Assembly: GCA_964400165.1 (NCBI GenBank)
Contig: CAYNSX010000005.1
Location: 7,512-71,511, forward strand
DNA from: CAYNSX01 sp964400165
GTDB lineage: Bacteria; Armatimonadota; Hebobacteria; CAYNSX01
Reading direction: 5' to 3'
Length of the DNA stretch: 64,000 nucleotides
Below, in pieces: positions 9,061 through 18,351 of this stretch. Made by a program: the position numbers and the translations under genes. The notes beneath the pieces are model-generated. The model saw only the letters and a list, made by a program, of their open reading frames with translations. It was not told the DNA's origin and did not search any database. Every line of letters starts with the position of its first letter. Position 1 is the first letter of the stretch.

Positions 9061-10241
9061 AAGTGCCACTCCTCGATCTGCGCGGCCAGTATGCCGCGGT
9101 TCGCAACGAAGTCCGGGCGGCGATAGATGAGGTGCTGGACAGCCAGCACTTCATCATGGGGCCGCAGGTGTCTCGGTTCGAGGAGGCGATTGCGACATAC
9201 TGCGGCGTGCCGCACGCGGTGGGCGTGGCATCGGGGTCGGACGCGCTGCTGCTGACACTGATGGCGCTCGGCATCGGTTCGGGCGACGCCGTCATCACGA
9301 CGGCCTACTCCTTCTTCGCCAGCGTGTCCTGCATCACGCGGGTCGGCGCCCGGCCGCTGATTGCGGACATTGCGCCAGAGACCTTCAATCTCGATCCGGC
9401 GCAGGTGCGCCGTCTGCTGGCCGAGGAGTGCGAGCGACGAGACGGCGTCTGGTTTCACCGGCCGACGGGTACACGGCTGCGGGCGCTCATTGCCGTGCAC
9501 CTGTTCGGTCAATGCGCGGACATGGAAGCGTTGCGCGCTCTTTGCGACGAGCACGGGCTGGCGCTCATTGAAGACGCGGCCCAGGCCATCGGCGCCACCC
9601 GGCACGGCCAGCGCACCGGCGGGCTGGGCGACATCGCCTGTTTCAGTTTCTTCCCGAGCAAAAACCTGGGCGCCTACGGCGACGCCGGGATGGTGACGAC
9701 CGCGGACCCTGCGCTGGCCGAGCGCGTGCGGCTGTTGCGCGTGCACGGGTCGGCGAAAAAGTACCATCACGAGGTGGTCGGACTGAACAGTCGGCTCGAT
9801 GCGCTCCAGGCCGCCATCCTGCGGGCCAAGTTGCCGCACCTCGACTCCTGGGCCGCGGCCCGCCGGGAACGCGCCGCCGCGTACGACCGGCTGCTTGCGG
9901 ACATCCCCGGCGTCGTCCGGCCGGCAACCGCCGCCGGCAATGTGCATGTCTTTCACCAGTATGTGATTCGCGTGCCGCGTCGCGACGCGCTGGCGGAGCA
10001 CTTGCGGTCGCACGACATCGAGACCGCGATCTACTACCCCATCCCCCTGCACCGACTCGAATGCTTTCTGAACCTGGGCTACGCGGAAGGGACGATGCCC
10101 GTCTCCGAACGCGCCGCCGGCGAGTGTTTGGCCTTGCCGATGTTCCCGGAACTGACCGCCGCACAGCAGGAGTGTGTAGCCACCACGATTGCAGCCTTTC
10201 TAGCCGCGCCTGTGGAACGGGCGAAAGCCGGCACGCGTTAG
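9057..10241 (+). CDS. DegT/DnrJ/EryC1 aminotransferase, WbpE/WlbC-like
   Basis: A PLP-dependent sugar aminotransferase of 394 residues. The PLP Lys is in FFPSKNLGAYGDAG and the cofactor Asp in LIEDAAQAIGA. The N-terminal PLLDLRGQYAAVRNE and the C-terminal TAIYYPIPLHRLECF are typical of enzymes aminating 3-keto sugars (WbpE type). A short insert near residue 125-140 (VWFHRPTGTR) separates two core strands. The start ATG overlaps the WbpD-like stop by four bases. The stop overlaps by three bases the stop of the convergent glycosyltransferase on the other strand, so no terminator separates them. With its two neighbours it should convert UDP-GlcNAc-uronate to the 2,3-diacetamido derivative. Confidence 0.88.
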   Translation: MKVPLLDLRGQYAAVRNEVRAAIDEVLDSQHFIMGPQVSRFEEAIATYCGVPHAVGVASGSDALLLTLMALGIGSGDAVITTAYSFFASVSCITRVGARPLIADIAPETFNLDPAQVRRLLAEECERRDGVWFHRPTGTRLRALIAVHLFGQCADMEALRALCDEHGLALIEDAAQAIGATRHGQRTGGLGDIACFSFFPSKNLGAYGDAGMVTTADPALAERVRLLRVHGSAKKYHHEVVGLNSRLDALQAAILRAKLPHLDSWAAARRERAAAYDRLLADIPGVVRPATAAGNVHVFHQYVIRVPRRDALAEHLRSHDIETAIYYPIPLHRLECFLNLGYAEGTMPVSERAAGECLALPMFPELTAAQQECVATTIAAFLAAPVERAKAGTR

Positions 10242-11485
10242 CCGCGGGGCAACGCGGCGGCTGCCACATCCTTCAGGATTGCTTCCAGCTGTTCCGCCAG
10301 GCGGGCGAAGTTATGCCGCTCCTCGATGAAGCGGCGCCCGCGCTGTCCCATCTCCCCGCGCGCTGCGGGCGAGAGCGCACACATGGCGCGGATGGCGTCG
10401 GCGAGCAGCGCGGGCTGTTCCGCTGCCAAAGTGATGCCGGCGCCCGATTCGGCGATCGGGCTGCGGAAAGACGGTGACGCATCGATGGTGGGACGGCCTG
10501 CTGCCATGTAATCGAAGAGTTTATTGGGGCTGATGCCGTAGCGGTAAAGCGCGGTGTCGTGCGTGCTGTGCAGGAACAGGTCGGCGCCGAGCAGGAGGCC
10601 GTGGATGTTCTGTTTGGGCACGGCGGCCTCAAACGACACCGTGCGCAGTCCCTCGCGCGCGGCGCGGGCAACCAGTCGCGGCTTCTCCGGCCCGTCGCCA
10701 ATCAAGCGGAAGCGAACGAGGTCATCGTCGCCGGACTGCTGCAGCAGCGCCGCGGCGTCGAGCACCGTGTCGAGGGCGTTCGCCCGGCCGTGCGCGCCGG
10801 CATACATCGCGACGAGCGGCGAGCGGCCGGGAGGCGGGTGGGGAGGGGGGACGACATCGAGGTCCACGCCGTTCGGCAGCCAGTGAATCTTAGCCGGATC
10901 AGCGCCTTTGCCGGCAATGTGCTCGTGCGCGCCGGGGGCCAAAGTGAGAATGCGGTCCGCTGTTCGGTACAGCCCGCGCTCGATCGACTCGAGGACACGC
11001 ATGGCTGGGTGCCGCGCCGAGAACGCTTTGAAATCGATGAAAGTTTGCGGCCAGAGGTCGCGCACTTCGAGGACGAAGGGTATCCGCAGCCGGGCCGCGA
11101 GGCGTTGCGCCGCCCGCGCCGCGAACAAGGTCGGGCTGGACCCGATGATGACATCGGGCGCATCCAATCCCCAGCGCAGCGCCTGGCGCTCGACCGTCCG
11201 GGCGAACGACAGCATGTTGCGGACGCGGCGCAGCGTATTGCCGCGGTAGGCGGGCGTGCGCAGCCAAATGAATTCGACCTCATCGAGCACTTGGCGTGCC
11301 CAGCGGCGCTTCCGGTTCTCCGGCTGGTTGAAGACGGGGTCGGAATAGGTGCTGTAGTTGAAACTCGACGCAAAAATGGTCACGGCGTGGCCGCGGCGGA
11401 CTAGGTGCCGGGCGAGCGAGAAGTGCCGCGTGCCGCCCGCCTGTGTGGGCGGGAGCGCGTAGTGGTTCACGATCCAGAGACGCAC
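10238..11485 (-). CDS. Glycosyltransferase family 4 (WbuB/WcaI-like)
   Basis: A cytoplasmic GT-B glycosyltransferase, probably adding a sugar to the lipid-linked repeat unit. Residues 1-180 carry LWIVNHYALPPTQAGGTRH and LEVRDLWPQTF, the hallmark of WbuB-type enzymes. The C-terminal nucleotide-sugar domain has YAGAHGRANALDTVL and the acidic cluster around SPNKLFDYMAAGRP. I chose the GTG at 11485, 17 bases after the upstream stop, because the first conserved strand starts there; an ATG at 11557 would give 24 extra residues of unlikely sequence overlapping the LpxD-like gene. There is no strong ribosome site, so the exact start is uncertain. Length is 415 residues. Confidence 0.87.
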   Translation of the reverse strand: MRLWIVNHYALPPTQAGGTRHFSLARHLVRRGHAVTIFASSFNYSTYSDPVFNQPENRKRRWARQVLDEVEFIWLRTPAYRGNTLRRVRNMLSFARTVERQALRWGLDAPDVIIGSSPTLFAARAAQRLAARLRIPFVLEVRDLWPQTFIDFKAFSARHPAMRVLESIERGLYRTADRILTLAPGAHEHIAGKGADPAKIHWLPNGVDLDVVPPPHPPPGRSPLVAMYAGAHGRANALDTVLDAAALLQQSGDDDLVRFRLIGDGPEKPRLVARAAREGLRTVSFEAAVPKQNIHGLLLGADLFLHSTHDTALYRYGISPNKLFDYMAAGRPTIDASPSFRSPIAESGAGITLAAEQPALLADAIRAMCALSPAARGEMGQRGRRFIEERHNFARLAEQLEAILKDVAAAALPRG

Positions 11486-11501
11486 TGCGCGGTCCGGGCC
11501 G

Positions 11502-12401
11502 TCAGCGCTCGAAGCGTTTCCGCAAGAAACGCGCCGGGTTGCCGGCGACGACGGCATTGGGCTCGACCGAACGAATCACGACCGACCCGATACCGATGAG
11601 GGCGCCATCGCCGATTTCCACCTTTTCGATGATGGACGACTGGGGGCCAATCCAAACATTGCGCCCGATGACGCAGCCACCAATCTCGGCCGCGGCGGTG
11701 ATGATGGTGTTCTCGCCGATGGTGACATTGTGGCCGATGAAGACATGGTCGTCGGTCTTGACGCGGTCGGCGAGGCGCGTCTCGCCAAGCGTCGCCCGCG
11801 CGATGACATTGAGAGCGCCGACCTCCACCGAGTCGCCGATCACGACGCGCCCGTAGTGCGGCAGCCGCACGGGGGTCCCATCGTCCTCGAATTCAAAGCC
11901 GAAGCCCTCTTCGCCGATCACGGTGTGCGACTTGATCAGGCAATTGCGGCCGATGATAGTGCCGTCGCCGATGATGCAGTGATGGCGGATTTCGCTGCCG
12001 TCGCCGACCGTCACCCCCTCACCGATCACGGTGAAGTGGCCGACGACCGTGCCCTGCCCCAGCCGCGCGGAGGTCGCCACGATCGCGGTCCTTGCGACGC
12101 CCTGGGCGCGCGGGGGCGGGAAGAACTCTTGCGCAGCGCGCGCGAAATCGAGTCGCGGCGTGGGGGAGAGCATATGCGTGCCGCGTAGCTGACCGTCAAA
12201 ATCGGCGTGCGCAATCACCACAGTGCCGGCCACGGCGTTGAGCGCCGCCGCCGTCGCGGCATCGAACTTCGTGGCGAAGAGTAAACTGCCCGGCGCCGCG
12301 GCAGACAACGGGGCCGGTTTCGTGATGGGGACATCGGGTCCGGCGAGCGTGCGCCCGAGAAACGCGGCGATGGCAGTGGCGCGAACCGGGGCGCCGGTCA
12401 T
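11502..12401 (-). CDS. LpxD-like acyltransferase (left-handed beta-helix)
   Basis: A 299-residue hexapeptide-repeat acyltransferase resembling UDP-3-O-acylglucosamine N-acyltransferase (LpxD), but standing in a polysaccharide locus rather than with lipid A genes, so it may acylate a sugar nucleotide of the surface glycan. The N-terminal 100 residues have an LpxD-like uridine-binding layout. The beta-helix follows (TVVGHFTVIGEGVTVGDG) and holds the catalytic His in DDHVFIGHNVTIGEN. The C-terminal NAVVAGNPARFLRKRF is typical of the superfamily. The ATG overlaps the stop of the upstream deacetylase (ATGA). True LpxD usually has about 340 residues; this one is shorter. Confidence 0.75.
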   Translation of the reverse strand: MTGAPVRATAIAAFLGRTLAGPDVPITKPAPLSAAAPGSLLFATKFDAATAAALNAVAGTVVIAHADFDGQLRGTHMLSPTPRLDFARAAQEFFPPPRAQGVARTAIVATSARLGQGTVVGHFTVIGEGVTVGDGSEIRHHCIIGDGTIIGRNCLIKSHTVIGEEGFGFEFEDDGTPVRLPHYGRVVIGDSVEVGALNVIARATLGETRLADRVKTDDHVFIGHNVTIGENTIITAAAEIGGCVIGRNVWIGPQSSIIEKVEIGDGALIGIGSVVIRSVEPNAVVAGNPARFLRKRFER

Positions 12402-13033
12402 ATTCGCAGCCGGATGACTTCGAAGGCCTCCGCCAGCGCCGCTTTCACCTGCACGCCGCGCACCCGCGCCCACGACTCGACAAACTCCCGCGAAAAGTAC
12501 GGCCGCGCCAGTTGGAGTTGCGATTTGTATTCCTGCAACGCGGCCCACTTTCGGTCGAGGTGGCGCGGCTCGACGATGACGAACGCCTGCGCGGCGAAGT
12601 GGATGTGGTTCCAGGGGAGTTCGTAGGCGAGGATGGAGAGGTCCTTGAACGCCCGCAGGCCTTCGGCGTGCGTCACCTGGTGGTCCTGGTGCACATCATT
12701 GGGCGAGGGCATCAGAATCAACTCCGGCCCCACCTGGCGACGCAATTCCACCAATTCTTCCAGTACCTCTTGGCGGTGATACGACAGCCGGCGCACCGGA
12801 TAGCCGTACACGAAAAGATGGTCCTTGGGCACGCCCAGGCAGGGCATTGCAGCGAGGAACTCATTGCGTAGCGTGTCTTTCGGCGCGCCGGCGGGCAGTG
12901 ACTCTTCGGCGGTCGAGAGTGCCGCGACGAACACTTCGCAGCCCTCTTCCACCATCCGGGCGAGCGTCGCCCCGCAGCCGAGTTCGGCGTCGTCAGTGTG
13001 CGGGGCGAGGGCGAGTACGCGGCGCGTCCACAC
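12398..13033 (-). CDS. PIG-L family deacetylase
   Basis: A zinc-dependent GlcNAc-type de-N-acetylase of the PIG-L/LmbE family, likely to remove an acetyl group from an amino sugar. The metal motif is near the N-terminus: LALAPHTDDAELG (the family consensus is PHPDD), with the second ligand region at PSPNDVHQDHQVTHAEG. Length is 211 residues. I prefer the GTG at 13033 because GGGAG lies about six bases upstream; an in-frame ATG at 13075 would add 14 residues. The stop overlaps the start of the LpxD-like gene, so a deacetylase and an acyltransferase are made together, suggesting N-deacetylation followed by re-acylation of the same sugar (inference). Confidence 0.85.
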   Translation of the reverse strand: MWTRRVLALAPHTDDAELGCGATLARMVEEGCEVFVAALSTAEESLPAGAPKDTLRNEFLAAMPCLGVPKDHLFVYGYPVRRLSYHRQEVLEELVELRRQVGPELILMPSPNDVHQDHQVTHAEGLRAFKDLSILAYELPWNHIHFAAQAFVIVEPRHLDRKWAALQEYKSQLQLARPYFSREFVESWARVRGVQVKAALAEAFEVIRLRI

Positions 13034-13089
13034 GGTCCGCTCCCAAGGAGTCGAGTTTGCAGGCCAAATGCGCACTCACAATAGCACCG

Positions 13090-15012
13090 TCACGGCGAGA
13101 CCCCACGCTCGGCCGATCGCACCGGGGCAGCGACCCCGGTCGCTGCCCATTGGCGGTCGAGGGCGACCTGCGCCCACAGTTCCACGGAAAGCCAGCGCCA
13201 GATCACCGCGTGCAAACCATCGTGGCCGGCCAGGAACCGCTGCCACAGCGCTCGGATCTGGCGGGCATCTGTCCAGGGTCGTTCCGCAAACGCCCGCGAG
13301 GAGAGGATGTCGCCGGCCCAGTCGTGCAGCGGTCCGCGCAGCCACCGCGCCTCCGGGGGCGTAAACCCAAACTTGTCCCATCGGTCCCGGATTGATTCCG
13401 GGATGACGCCGCGGGTGGCCGTGCGGAGCACATACTTTGTTCGGGCGTTCCGGATGTGCTGGTCGCTGGGCACGGCGAACAAGTACTCCACCAGCCGATG
13501 ATCGAGATAGGGCAAGCGGAGCTCGCGAGAGAATGCCATGGAATTCCGGTCCACATAGCGCAAGATGGCGGGCAGCTGTGTCCGCGTGAGCGCCCAATAG
13601 AGCACGTGCTTCAGCGGGTCGGAGAAGACGCGCGGCAAGTGATCCGGCGGCCGGAAATGTTCGCGATGGAAGTCGGCATTGACGCCGTGCGCCAGCAGGC
13701 GGTGCCGCAGCCGCTCCTGCCATGACACCGGCAAGGCCTTCGAACAAAGCATCGGAATCCGGCGGACTCCATAGCGGCGCACATACGCGGGTGCCGCGCG
13801 CAGGAAGTGTCCCCACCTCCCGCTGCGCAGCAGCCCGAGAAAATACGGCGCAAAAAAGTAGTGATAGCCGGCCAGCACCTCATCCCCACCCTGGCCGTCG
13901 AGCAGGACCGTGACGCCCTGCTCGCGCGCCAGGCGCATGACGCACCACTGGGCATAGATACTCATATCGAGGACCGGCTGGTTTTGGTGCCAGGTGAGCG
14001 CTTCCATTTCTTCGGGCAGGCGGGCGGGCTGCGGAAAGGTCTCGTGCGGGTCGATGCGGTCGCCCAGCGAGTCGGTCAAGGCGCGGATGTGCGGGCCTTC
14101 GTCCACGGCGGGGTCGTCAAAACGCGCGGAGAAGGTGGACTGCCGGGGCGCTTTCGACACCCGCGCGACGAGCGACACGATGGTCGACGAGTCCAGCCCG
14201 CCGGACAGGCTCGAACCGACCGGCACATCCGACCGCAGCCGGAGGCGCACGGCGTCCTGCAACAGCTCGAGCAACCGGTCGCCGTACGCGGCGTCATCCG
14301 GCAGTCGAATCTGTGCCGCCGGGTTGAGGTCCCAGTAACGGGTGCAGCGAAGGGTCCGGCTTTCGGGGTGAAAGGTCAGGATGTGCGCGGCCAACAGCGA
14401 CTGCACACCCCGGAAGAAGGTGGTCGCTGTGCCGTCATGCTGCACTTCCTGAAGAAACCGGAACACCGTGGGGCCGTCGGCCTCCGCCGGGAGCAGGCCC
14501 GACACAAGCAGCGACTTGATCTCCGAGCCGAACAACAAGGTGGCGCCGTCGTCCAGCAGGGTGTAATAGAAGGGCTTCTCGCCGAAACGGTCTCGGGCCG
14601 CGAAGAGCAGCCGCGCCGGGGCATCCCAGAGCGCGAACGCGAACATCCCATTGAAGCGCTCGACGCACGCGGGACCCCAGGCCGCATAGGCCGCCAGGAC
14701 GACCTCCGTATCGGACTCGCTGATAAAGCGGTGTCCGGCGGCGCGGAGTTCGTCGCGGAGTTCTACATAGTTGTAGATTTCGCCGTTGAAGGTCAGCCGG
14801 TGTGTCTGGTCGCGGCTGGCCATCGGCTGGTGTCCCGCCTGCGACAAGTCGAGGATGGCCAGACGCCGGTTGCACAGCGTCGCCATCCCGTCCGGCGATA
14901 CCCAGGTGCCGGCGTCATCCGGCCCGCGGTGCCGGATGATATCGCGCATCGCGGTCACCGTGTCAGCCGGGACACGCCGCGAAGCCGACACCACACCCGC
15001 AATCCCACACAT
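13090..15012 (-). CDS. Asparagine synthase (glutamine-hydrolysing) family amidotransferase
   Basis: A 640-residue AsnB-type enzyme: an N-terminal Ntn glutaminase makes ammonia and a C-terminal ATP-pyrophosphatase domain uses it on an acyl-AMP. The protein begins MCGIAGVV, so Cys2 becomes the N-terminal nucleophile; RHRGPDD and FNGEIYNY bind glutamine. The ATP loop is SSLSGGLDSST near residue 260, and DGQGGDEVLAGY follows. Inside polysaccharide loci such enzymes often amidate uronic-acid sugars rather than aspartate; two dehydrogenases making uronates are in this locus, which favours that role here (inference). It is followed downstream by the deacetylase gene after 57 bases and preceded by a flippase gene. 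Confidence 0.92.
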   Translation of the reverse strand: MCGIAGVVSASRRVPADTVTAMRDIIRHRGPDDAGTWVSPDGMATLCNRRLAILDLSQAGHQPMASRDQTHRLTFNGEIYNYVELRDELRAAGHRFISESDTEVVLAAYAAWGPACVERFNGMFAFALWDAPARLLFAARDRFGEKPFYYTLLDDGATLLFGSEIKSLLVSGLLPAEADGPTVFRFLQEVQHDGTATTFFRGVQSLLAAHILTFHPESRTLRCTRYWDLNPAAQIRLPDDAAYGDRLLELLQDAVRLRLRSDVPVGSSLSGGLDSSTIVSLVARVSKAPRQSTFSARFDDPAVDEGPHIRALTDSLGDRIDPHETFPQPARLPEEMEALTWHQNQPVLDMSIYAQWCVMRLAREQGVTVLLDGQGGDEVLAGYHYFFAPYFLGLLRSGRWGHFLRAAPAYVRRYGVRRIPMLCSKALPVSWQERLRHRLLAHGVNADFHREHFRPPDHLPRVFSDPLKHVLYWALTRTQLPAILRYVDRNSMAFSRELRLPYLDHRLVEYLFAVPSDQHIRNARTKYVLRTATRGVIPESIRDRWDKFGFTPPEARWLRGPLHDWAGDILSSRAFAERPWTDARQIRALWQRFLAGHDGLHAVIWRWLSVELWAQVALDRQWAATGVAAPVRSAERGVSP

Positions 15013-15058
15013 ACCGGGATCAGATTCGCTAATCGAGCGCGCAGTCCTTGCGCCGAGG

Positions 15059-16549
15059 TCAGGGCGCGGCGAGCGGCTGGTCGGGCGAGCGGCGTCGCAG
15101 GCGTTCGGCGAGGGCCTGCCACCAGGCGAGGCGCAGTCGCCGCGCCGCGCCGGCCAGCGCCAGCAGGCAGGCACCGCGCAGCGCGAGCTTGAGAGCGAGC
15201 GTGACGATGAGGCCCGGCGCCCAGCGCCACAGCGCCCAGTCGCCCGCCGACACCCCCACCGCCAGCGTGACAATGAGCAGCGCGAACACGGCGTCGGGGC
15301 GACTGATGCGCGCACGCAAGTAGCGGAACCCGCACCACACGCAGGCGACTCCGAGCCAGGTGAGCGATACGCTGACGGCGATGCCCAGACCCACTCCGCC
15401 GAAGGCGCGCCCCAGTCCCCAGCCCAATCCCGCGGCCAGGGCCGCCGTGACGAGCGTGATGTAGGTGATGAGCGGCCGGGGCGTAATCGCATCGAGCACG
15501 CCGCGCAGGATGACATACGCCAAGTCCCACCCGGCCCCGAACGCCACGACGGCAGCGACGGCCACGGAAGTCTTCTCCCGTCCGACCCACAGCACCAGGA
15601 GATCGGGGATGACGCCCGGCAGGAGGAACGCGGCCGCCAGGCCGCAGTGCAGGGCGAAGGGCACGACCGTGGCGCCCACGAGGCGCAACCCCGCGCGCGA
15701 CGGGTCGCCAACAAATTCCGCCACTTGGGGCAGCAAGACGAGCGACACCGGGGTCGCCAATTGTTCGAGGACGGGTAACACGGCAATGCTCGTTCCCTGC
15801 ACTGCCGCAGCCGACAGGCCGATGAAGTGGGCAGCGAACAGCACAGGCGCGGCATAGGTCGCCGCCAGAAAGAAACTGCTGGGAATCCGTGGAATGCCAT
15901 AGCGCAGGAGTTCGCGGAGCGCGGCCCGGTCCCACGACCAGGGGCGGGCGGCGGCGCTGCGCGCAACGACCGCCAGGGCCAGGGTGAACACCGCGGTTGC
16001 GAGAAAGAAGCGGCCCAGCCGCATCGAATCCGTGCCGCCCATGGGCACGATGAAAAGCGCCAGCGCCAGCGGAAAGAGCGCATACGCGATCCAGACCCCG
16101 GTGACCATCCGGATGCTGCGCAGCCCGCGATAGAACGCATAGAGGATGGCTTGCAGTGGATAGGTCAACCAGTGCGCCGCGACGGCCATCAGCAGCAGCG
16201 CTTCCGACGCCGTCCCGAACACGACGACAGCCCCTGCCGGGGCGAAGCACACGGCGGCCAGCAGGGTGACAATCCCCAGGCTGCCGCTCGCAATGAGCGC
16301 GACCGTCAGGTAGGCCGCGGCACGGTCGCGATGCAGGCCGATGTAGCGGGGGAGGGCGACATCGAAGCCCAATAGGATGATGGGGCCGGCCAAGGCAATG
16401 CTTCGGCGACTCAAATAAAAGAGTCCGAGTCCGTCCGCCGTCAACCGCGCCGCCAGCACCGCAATCAGCGCCACACTGCACAGCCCGACAATGACTTGCG
16501 CCAGGCCGAGTGCCGCCACTTCGCGCAGAAACCGGGAGGGGATCTTCAT
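15059..16549 (-). CDS. Wzx-type polysaccharide flippase (MATE/MOP superfamily)
   Basis: A 496-residue integral membrane protein with about 12-14 hydrophobic segments, of the oligosaccharidyl-lipid flippase type, which turns lipid-linked repeat units across the inner membrane. The start is the ATG at 16549, giving MKIPSRFLREVAALGLAQVI, a typical first helix of this family with a short basic leader. The middle loop YGIPRIPSSFFLAATYAAP resembles the RYGLPLVP motif of Wzx proteins. The C-terminus is basic. A GC-rich palindromic stretch (about 16560-16600) separates it from the upstream Wzz gene. The locus contains a second flippase at about 20 kb, so two glycans may be exported. Confidence 0.85.
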   Translation of the reverse strand: MKIPSRFLREVAALGLAQVIVGLCSVALIAVLAARLTADGLGLFYLSRRSIALAGPIILLGFDVALPRYIGLHRDRAAAYLTVALIASGSLGIVTLLAAVCFAPAGAVVVFGTASEALLLMAVAAHWLTYPLQAILYAFYRGLRSIRMVTGVWIAYALFPLALALFIVPMGGTDSMRLGRFFLATAVFTLALAVVARSAAARPWSWDRAALRELLRYGIPRIPSSFFLAATYAAPVLFAAHFIGLSAAAVQGTSIAVLPVLEQLATPVSLVLLPQVAEFVGDPSRAGLRLVGATVVPFALHCGLAAAFLLPGVIPDLLVLWVGREKTSVAVAAVVAFGAGWDLAYVILRGVLDAITPRPLITYITLVTAALAAGLGWGLGRAFGGVGLGIAVSVSLTWLGVACVWCGFRYLRARISRPDAVFALLIVTLAVGVSAGDWALWRWAPGLIVTLALKLALRGACLLALAGAARRLRLAWWQALAERLRRRSPDQPLAAP

Positions 16550-16604
16550 CAGTGGCGGGAGCGGCGGCTCCGGCCGCCGGCCGGGCGGGCCGAAGGGCCC
16601 GCCG

Positions 16605-17567
16605 CTACGCCGGCCGGGGAACGCCCCGCGTGTCTCCCAGCGCCAGGGCAAGCGCCACGCCCAAAAAGAGGCCGACCAACCCGCCCGCGGCGACGAAGAG
16701 CGACCGCGGCGGCCAAGTCGGGCGCTCGGGACTGAAGACCCGCTGCACGATGCGCAGCTCGGACACGACGCGCGCCTGTACCTCAATGAACGCGATGCCG
16801 TTGCGGGCGCGCTCGAGGTCCTTCCGCGCGGCCGATTCCTGCATGAGCAACTGCACATGGCTCTTCTGGAGGTCGGCAACTTGGGAGAGGTTGCCTTGGA
16901 TCGTGTTGTCATAGAGCAGCGCCGCGATCGGGTCCGTGCGACCGGCACGGACTAAGTCCTCGCGCCGGCGCAACAGTTCATCCGTGTTCTTTCGGTAGCG
17001 GCTGATTTCTGTGTCGATGCGGGCCGCGGTCTTGGCGTAATTCTCGACATCGATTTGCAATTGTATTGCGGTGGCCTCCAATGTGCGTTTCTCACTTTGA
17101 ATCTCGGCGCGGCGGGCCTCCACCTCGCCGTGATAGTCCTCGGTCACGAGAGCCAGCAGGGTTGTCAATGTGCGCTCGGCCAGCGCCCGATCGCGCGTCC
17201 GGGCGATGACCTGCACTGTGGGGCTGCCGACATCATGCCGGACGATCAATTTGGGCAGCGCCGGGACCGCCACTTGCAGCGCATCAGCCAAGCGAACATC
17301 GTAGCCGCCCCCGGCAATGCGTTGCGTCAGCGCGAGGACGGACTCGACGCGCTGTCCGCCCACGGACTCATCGGAAGTGCGTTCCGGGTCACGCATGTGC
17401 GTGAGGAAGCCGGGCTCGATCTGCACGGAGGCCTCATACAGACGCGGGAATAAAAATGCCCCGGCAATCGCAAGGGCGAGGCAACCGCCGAAGACGCCGG
17501 CCATCAGGGGCGCGCGCCGAACCAACTGGCGCAGCACCATCGCGAGGTCGATGTATTGGTCGGACAT
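16605..17567 (-). CDS. Wzz-like chain-length determinant protein
   Basis: A 320-residue polysaccharide co-polymerase that would set glycan chain length with the Wzy polymerase. One membrane segment lies at about residues 20-40 and another at about 293-312. The intervening periplasmic part contains a long coiled-coil region (about 145-260) rich in Glu, Arg and Leu. The proline-rich stretch SPERPTWPPRSLFVAAGG just before the second membrane segment matches the family's characteristic motif. No kinase domain is fused, so this is the Wzz rather than the Wzc type. The stop is about 55 bases before the flippase start, and between them lies a GC-rich palindrome. Confidence 0.85.
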   Translation of the reverse strand: MSDQYIDLAMVLRQLVRRAPLMAGVFGGCLALAIAGAFLFPRLYEASVQIEPGFLTHMRDPERTSDESVGGQRVESVLALTQRIAGGGYDVRLADALQVAVPALPKLIVRHDVGSPTVQVIARTRDRALAERTLTTLLALVTEDYHGEVEARRAEIQSEKRTLEATAIQLQIDVENYAKTAARIDTEISRYRKNTDELLRRREDLVRAGRTDPIAALLYDNTIQGNLSQVADLQKSHVQLLMQESAARKDLERARNGIAFIEVQARVVSELRIVQRVFSPERPTWPPRSLFVAAGGLVGLFLGVALALALGDTRGVPRPA

Positions 17568-17606
17568 CGGCAGTCGGCGGCTTTGCGTCCCAGCCCCGCG
17601 CCGGCT

Positions 17607-18248
17607 TTACCCGGACGCCGCGCGCATGGTGATGTTGTCGAATTCCGCCATCACGGCTGGGTTTTTCACATCATCGACGGTGAGATTGAGCTGCACCTCG
17701 CCCCGAAGGGAGGGTGGGGTGGCAAAGGTCAGCGTGTGCGCCTGCCAGTCCGACTCCGTGAACTTCACGCCAGCCAGCCAGGTGCGCTCTTTCGTCGCCG
17801 GGTTGAACAACCAGACACTGACGATGCCCGCACCCTTCCCGTTGGTGTGCGCGTCATAGGCAATGAGGTACTTCGTATTTGGCTTCAACTCCCACAGATT
17901 CTGAAAAAGGTTCTGCCACTCTCCTCGCTTCGGATGATTGCGGAGTCGCAGGGCGTGTCCGTCTCCATGCTTCACGAGCATGGCGGTTTCCGCCGACGAC
18001 TGCAGGCGAGTCCACCCATCGGGAAGGGTCGAGTCCGTCGCGTCGCGCTGTTCGAACTCCCCGTTGACCACATGATTCGGCCCCGAGGTCGCCGCAGGCT
18101 CCGGGCGGCGCGCCGCGGACGGTTGTGTAGTCGGCGCGTCGCCAGTTGCGGGCCCAGTCCCGGAGTTGGCTGCTGTGCCCCTCGGGCTGGCGCATCCACC
18201 GGCCCAACAGGCAGCGAGGACCATTGAGAGGACACCTAACCGGCGCAT
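17607..18248 (-). CDS. Lipoprotein with carbohydrate-binding-like beta-sandwich
   Basis: A 213-residue probable lipoprotein. The leader MRRLGVLSMVLAACWAGGC ends in a lipobox with lipidated Cys at residue 19. A low-complexity linker of Ala, Thr and Pro follows, and then a beta-rich domain beginning NHVVNGEFEQRD, the usual opening of CBM4/9-like or galactose-binding folds, with a final strand EFDNITMRAA typical of the same fold. It probably binds glycan on the periplasmic or outer face. The start at 18248 is supported by GGGAG five bases upstream; an earlier ATG at 18272 lacks one. The gene is divergent from the polymerase and lies upstream of wzz, 39 bases away. Confidence 0.75.
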   Translation of the reverse strand: MRRLGVLSMVLAACWAGGCASPRGTAANSGTGPATGDAPTTQPSAARRPEPAATSGPNHVVNGEFEQRDATDSTLPDGWTRLQSSAETAMLVKHGDGHALRLRNHPKRGEWQNLFQNLWELKPNTKYLIAYDAHTNGKGAGIVSVWLFNPATKERTWLAGVKFTESDWQAHTLTFATPPSLRGEVQLNLTVDDVKNPAVMAEFDNITMRAASG

Positions 18249-18351
18249 GGATCTCCCATCGGCGCGACGCACTGGGGTGGGACCGGAACCGCCGTCCTGA
18301 ATTTCCCGTGTACTATAGCAGCGGCCTTTCCGCTGTCAAGAAGAGACGAGG

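Noticed and set aside
11485..11557. ATG 11557 as start of the WbuB-like glycosyltransferase
   Set aside because: The 24 extra residues overlap the LpxD-like gene and look non-coding; GTG 11485 starts just before the first conserved strand.
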